Shown: one piece after another, positions 59,556 through 64,000 of the stretch
Layout of the letters: each line of letters begins with the position of its first letter
Numbering within the stretch: the first letter of the stretch is position 1
NCBI RefSeq assembly: GCF_030272615.1
Contig: NC_081415.1
Span: 625,149,740-625,213,739 of the forward strand
Origin: Cryptomeria japonica
Lineage: Eukaryota > Streptophyta > Pinopsida > Cupressales > Cupressaceae
DNA: 64,000 nucleotides
Direction of reading: 5' to 3'
Program-made: the position numbers and the translations under genes
Notes under the pieces: model-generated
Told to the model about the DNA's origin: nothing
The model's input: only the letters and a program-made list of their open reading frames with translations
Databases searched by the model: none

Positions 59556-61572
59556 CATAGCCTTATGTTTATGTATTAAGGAAGCTAGAAACAAGGATAC
59601 ACATCTTCAACACCAAGGAGATATCCTATAGTGTATTAAGGAAAGAGATATGCTATATGAATGAGATGAAATGCTTATAAATGTTTAAAATGCTATTCTA
59701 ACAAAGAGAGGCAAGATGCTTTGATGAAATTAGACTATAGTTTAGATGCAAAAAGATGAAAATTAAGATCAAAAGCTATCATACCAATGAGATTTCTAGA
59801 TAAAAGACTAAAATAGACTAAACTAGCTAATGCTTTGCAATGTATCTCATTTTTCTCTATCTCATAGGATCCGTCAAGCCAATGTTTTCTATTAGATCAC
59901 TGAGCAAATGACTTAGGAATGACAAATCCAAGAATGAGTGATAAAATGATCTATATGCAAGAATGTATCTAAGATCTATATGATATGCTGATGATGATTA
60001 AGATATGATACTAGGTTATGATGAAGATGAAGCTATGGTAAGAACATTAACAAACTTATGCTAACATGATATACTAACATGGATATGCTATATGAATGAA
60101 ATTAAATGATTCTAACCAAGAGAGGCAAGATGCTTTGATGAAATTAGAATATAGTGTAAATGCAAAAAGATCAAAATTAAGATCAAAAGCTAACATACCA
60201 ATGAGATTTGTAGATAAAAGACTAAAATAGACTAAATTAGCTAATGCTTTACAATGTATCTCATTTTTCACTATCTCATAGGATCCCTCAATTCAATGTT
60301 TTCTCTCAGATCATTGAGAGAATGACTTAGGAATGACAACTTCAAGAACAAGTGATAAAATGATCTATATGCAAGAATTCATCTAAGATCTATATGATAC
60401 GTTGATGATGATTAAGATATAATACTAAGTTATGATGAAGATGAAGCTATGGTAAGAACATTAACAAACTTATACTAACATGATATACTAACATGGATAT
60501 TCTATATGAATGAGATGAAATTCTTCTAAATGTTTAAAATGCTATTGTAGCAAAGAGAGGCAAGATGCTTTGATGAAATTAGACTATAGTGTAGATGCAA
60601 AAAGACTTGGATATGAATAATGAAGAAAGTGAGTCCTATTTATAGAATAAATAGGGAAATGGATGGCTAACATTCAATAGTCTTAACAAGGGCTAGGATT
60701 AAAAGTTACTCAATCCATATTTACAATTTTCACCAATGAAATGGTAACAATTGTCAACAAGAGGTGGTTTGAGAGGGGATGTAAGCGACATTAAATTCCT
60801 AAGAAGACATGAGAGTCACCCTAGAAGGATTTGGTTTGGGTTAGGTTAGGGTTAACCAGTGGATAAAGCTTTTATCCAAAGGGTAAACTCTTGTGCAAAG
60901 GTTAATAAGATAACTAGGGTCAAAACAATGAGTGCTTGATGAGACCCCTGGGTTAAATGAGGGTTAAGTTAGAGAGAAATTCTCTAACCATGGGTTGAGG
61001 TTGGATTAACCATTAATGGTTAGGAAGATGACTTTTAGGGCTAACTTGTTGAAGACATAAAGCCTTCAATGCATTTCAAAGACTTTGAGGCATTTTTGAG
61101 AAGTGGCCTCTCTTAGGGAATATGCAAATGTTTAAGAGATGGATTAGGTTAATTAGGGTGATTAGAAGAATATAGAAGAGGTTTAGTCATGCAAGTGGAT
61201 TTGTTAGGAGAATTCGAGTGGGAGGTATTTTTGAAATCAAATGATTTATTCCAAAAAAAGGTGGATGACAACTTGCAATTTGGAAGATGTTTAAATAAAG
61301 TTTATTTATTTAAATGAAAGGGGATTTTTAATTAAATGTGAATTTAATTAAAGGAGAAAGGGGATTTAATTAAATAAAGTGATTTATTTAATTAAAATCT
61401 AGAAAGTGGCTAGATGAATTTAATTAAATAAATTGAATAATTTATTTAATCAAATAGATGAAAGTGGGGAAATTAATTAAATATAATTTAATTAATAGAG
61501 GAATGTGAATTTAATGAATTAAATAAATATTAAATATTTATTTAATTATGTGCTCAGATTTATACATCTACA
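59556..61572 (-). repeat. R12: LTR, left limit approximate
   Basis: The right end TACATCTACA (61572) and the following TTTTGCCCCTCTTTGAAG copy the right end and purine tract of the R8 LTR at 34842. A TATA-like stretch (CTATAAATAGG, minus) is at about 60637. 61290-61555 is rich in ttaattaaataaa. The left limit is inferred and may be anywhere from about 59550 to 60300. The partner LTR is outside the window. Confidence 0.5.
59647..60607. repeat. Large tandem duplication, unit about 414-435 bp, 2.3 copies
   Basis: Copy 1 is 59647-60081, copy 2 is 60082-60495, partial copy 3 is 60496-60607. Each starts 'gatat(g/t)ctatatgaatga' and the first two end 'gatatactaacatg'. Copies differ by point changes and small indels. 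Confidence 0.9.
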
Positions 61573-61955
61573 TTTTGCCCCTCTTTGAAGTGATGTGTGT
61601 GCACACGTTAGTTCAAAGAAACAAATCGCATGTTGTTGTTGATGAAGATCATTATTTTTGCCCCATATGTAGATTTGATGAACGATATTGCAATGATGTC
61701 CCCTTGGGAGATAAATCGAGAATTTTTTTTTTCAGGATTTTGATAATCGATTCATTTCTCGATTAAATACTTGATGTTGTTGATTAACTTAATTTGGTCT
61801 CACAAGAAAATGCCAATTTTTTTATTGTGTTGGTGTTTTTTCTTAGTAATATGATTGATTATGTTTAATAGATTGGATAAATAAGATTGATTAGATTGAT
61901 AAGATTGATTGGATAGATTGGATTGAGATCGTGTCTGGTTTCAGGAAGTTATATC
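61573..61955. other. R12 internal sequence, 3' end
   Basis: The purine tract of R12 (minus strand) is at its left edge. No coding content. It is cut by R13 at 61955/61956. Confidence 0.5.
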
Positions 61956-63479
61956 TGATAGTTCTGATACTTAATATAAGTACAGATCCAATAGCCAATA
62001 AGATGAGAGGGGGGGGGGGGTGAATCATACAAACTTAATCATCCATAAAAACATCAGATTCAACCTCGGTAACATATATATCAGTAATATAACCTAAATT
62101 GTCAAACATGCAAACTCAAAAGCATATAAACATCATAAACCTCATAACACCAGATTTAAAGTGGAAACTCAAATAGGGAAAAACCACTGTGGGATTTTAG
62201 ACCCACTAAGAAATATACTCTTCTAGAGTATGCTCGGTTAAAAGAAAATCCTATTAAAGATTACAAACACATTGCTAGATGCGACCCGGTTAAGGGATTT
62301 CCCTTAGATCTGTTAGGATCTTCACCTTGTTAGAAGTGACCTTGTTAAAGAATTTCAAACACTCAATCAGAATGTCACCTTGCTAGAGGGTTTTACAAAT
62401 AAGACTATTAAGTCCACTCGGTTAAGATATTTTCTATCACTTTCACAAAATAACAGTAATAAAAATATATCTGCAACTTCACATCTAAAATGCTAAAGCA
62501 GATTCCTATTTGTTCAATACAATCTAGACATAGAACTAATCTTGTCTATTTGTTGGGCTTCTATACTCTGTTATTCAAACAGGTCTTCAAGCTTCTGTGC
62601 TCGGTAATCACTATGTAGCATCCCTATGCATACACTTGCCCACATGCATTGTTTATCAATAGTTTCCTATTTATAAACAATTAGGTAACTGCATAATCTC
62701 CTTGATCACATTTCCCATGATCAATCATAGCCATCAGATCTTCGATCTTGTCCAGGTTCAATGCATCTTTCAATCTGAAAATGTTTTACCCTGCCTTGGA
62801 ACTTGCATACATTTCTTGGAACTTGTGCTAAGGTATTGTGGTTCAATCTGAGCTGTATCTTCATGCCGACTTTTCATTTGCTTAGATTCATTAACAAACT
62901 TCTTCCATGGCTCACCAATCATTGATCAGTTCTACCTCATCAGCTTCCTTCATTAAATAATGCATGTAAACATTTAATGCATTCTGTTATAGCTTGGTTA
63001 CAACTCAGTAACAACTTGGTTATAACTCGGTGAATGCTAACCTTCACTCGATAGACATTTTGCCTTCATTAACCGATAGCAATAACCTTAGGGCTTACCA
63101 ACTAGGTTCTTTGCTTCATAACATAGTATAGTATTAACCTTTACATTTTACAACATATGTATGATGTTAAAACAATCTAAAACATCATGATCTCATCATT
63201 GTCTGACTCGGTACTAGTTGCCCATTGAATACCTTATTCATCATATTCTTTCCTGTGTCTTTTACCAACATCTTTATAATCTTCATATCATACTTCTCAA
63301 GATATGGGAACATCATACTAAATTAGAAAATCAATTTCTTGACATGAATGATAAAATAATAATATCAAGATAGTAAACATCTTTAATCAATTATATCCAT
63401 AATCATCAACAACCTTCTCAATATCCTTATGAAATGCCAACAATCTTTCATTGCCTGTTATAATGCAATATTGCCAACA
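61956..63479 (-). repeat. R13 3' LTR (1524 bp)
   Basis: Same ends and internal order as 30768-32299 and 46662-48173. The G-run motif is at 62003-62027 with an expanded run of 12 G. Confidence 0.92.
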
Positions 63480-63910
63480 ATCTCCCCCTTTTTCATTGAT
63501 GGCAAAACCAATTGATTTTACCTTTAAAAGATTTGGATAGCTATGATTCTAAAATGCTGAAATGCTCTTCCCCATACATTAGACTTCTCCTCTTTTCAGT
63601 CTTCTTTCCAATCTATAGTCTGCTCAATTTTCTTCTAGTCTTCTCCCCCTTTGTAGGTCTTATCCCCCTTTGACAACAATGCCAAAAGTAAAGAACTAAA
63701 ACATAATTACTTTCTGTAAGAAGTGATTTCCTGCTGTTGTGTATCAACTGAGTCTCGGTCAGAGAATTTGTCTTCAATTCCTATTCCCTATAAGATTTCA
63801 TGTAATAATTCCTATACACCTTTAGAAAACATCCTAAAGTGTGTAATGCAGCATCAACTCCTAAAAGATATTCAATAGAGTCATCAGATTGATTCTTTCA
63901 CCAAACTCGG
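63480..63910. other. R13 3' untranslated region
   Basis: Aligns with 32300-32786 of R7, including repeated 'ctccccctttg' strings. No coding content. Confidence 0.75.
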
Positions 63911-64000
63911 TCAGTGAGTAGAAGATAGGGGTAGGACCCCTAACTTACTTCTAAGATATTCAAAAGTGTCCCTTGGTAGTGGCTTGGTGAAGATATCTGC
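63911..64000 (-). CDS. R13 RNase H, last 29 residues (partial)
   Basis: The minus strand from the window edge to the stop at 63911-63913 encodes ADIFTKPLPRDTFEYLRSK and then GVLPLSSTH. This is the copia RNase H C-terminus, as in R7 (32787) and R6 (30635). The visible part has no break. Whether the rest is intact cannot be seen. Confidence 0.85.
   Translation of the reverse strand, partial: ADIFTKPLPRDTFEYLRSKLGVLPLSSTH

Larger units (their letters stand above)
61956..64000 (-). mobile_element. R13: second copy of the R7 family, cut by window edge
   Basis: LTR 61956-63479 (1524 bp, TGATAGTTCT...TTGCCAACA), closely matching both R7 LTRs. Purine tract next to it (63480-63491), then a 3' untranslated region and the end of RNase H. 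The rest lies right of the window, so its duplication cannot be tested. Confidence 0.9.

Noticed and set aside
61548-61766. Small plus-strand frame with Cys/His spacing (CPICRFDERYC)
   Set aside because: It crosses the R12 LTR/interior boundary and has too few ligands for a zinc finger; chance.

Overview
This window comes from a large, repeat-dense plant nuclear genome. The evidence is that almost all of it is plant-type LTR retrotransposons: Ty1/copia elements with initiator-Met-tRNA primer sites (TGGTATCAGAGC type), gypsy-like elements with other primer sites, and pol-less relatives. Copies are inserted inside one another. I found no host gene, rRNA, true tRNA gene, CRISPR array or bacterial-type feature. 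The species cannot be told from the sequence; a gymnosperm or large-genome angiosperm would fit. Elements are labelled R1-R13 here.

Left part (1-12889): R3 (gypsy-like, minus, cut by the window edge) holds R2 (copia, minus, 502-11346), which holds R1 (minus, 518-8520). R1 lacks pol. It carries a gag with a row of CCHC zinc knuckles and a second, unrelated ORF of about 1,100 codons. R2 has 132-bp LTRs that contain a tRNA-like cloverleaf, and it has lost reverse transcriptase and RNase H.

Middle (12890-53848): R9 is a decayed minus-strand copia element that hosts R3 (in RT), R4 (14967-22864, plus, gag-protease only) and R5 (23024-51747, minus, gag only). R5 holds R6 (25007-49769, plus, full copia gag-pol), R6 holds R7 (30768-48173, minus, full copia gag-pol), and R7 holds R8 (33534-43153, minus, no pol, a long P/Q-rich ORF). 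Joining the pieces across each insertion restores the expected domain order, so the nesting is read directly from the sequence.

Right part (53849-64000): R9 sits in R10, the 3' end of a plus-strand gypsy-like element. Then follow R11 (minus-strand LTR plus internal minisatellites), R12 (minus-strand LTR with a ~420-435-bp tandem duplication) and R13 (61956 to the edge, same family as R7). The deepest stack is R10>R9>R5>R6>R7>R8, six levels.

Only R6, R7 and R9 keep reverse transcriptase here, all with stops or frameshifts. R1, R2, R4, R5 and R8 would depend on proteins from other elements. The copia-type and gag-only LTRs share a G-run motif (GAGGGGGGTGAATCA type) near the primer-site end, which hints that the pol-less ones use the copia machinery.
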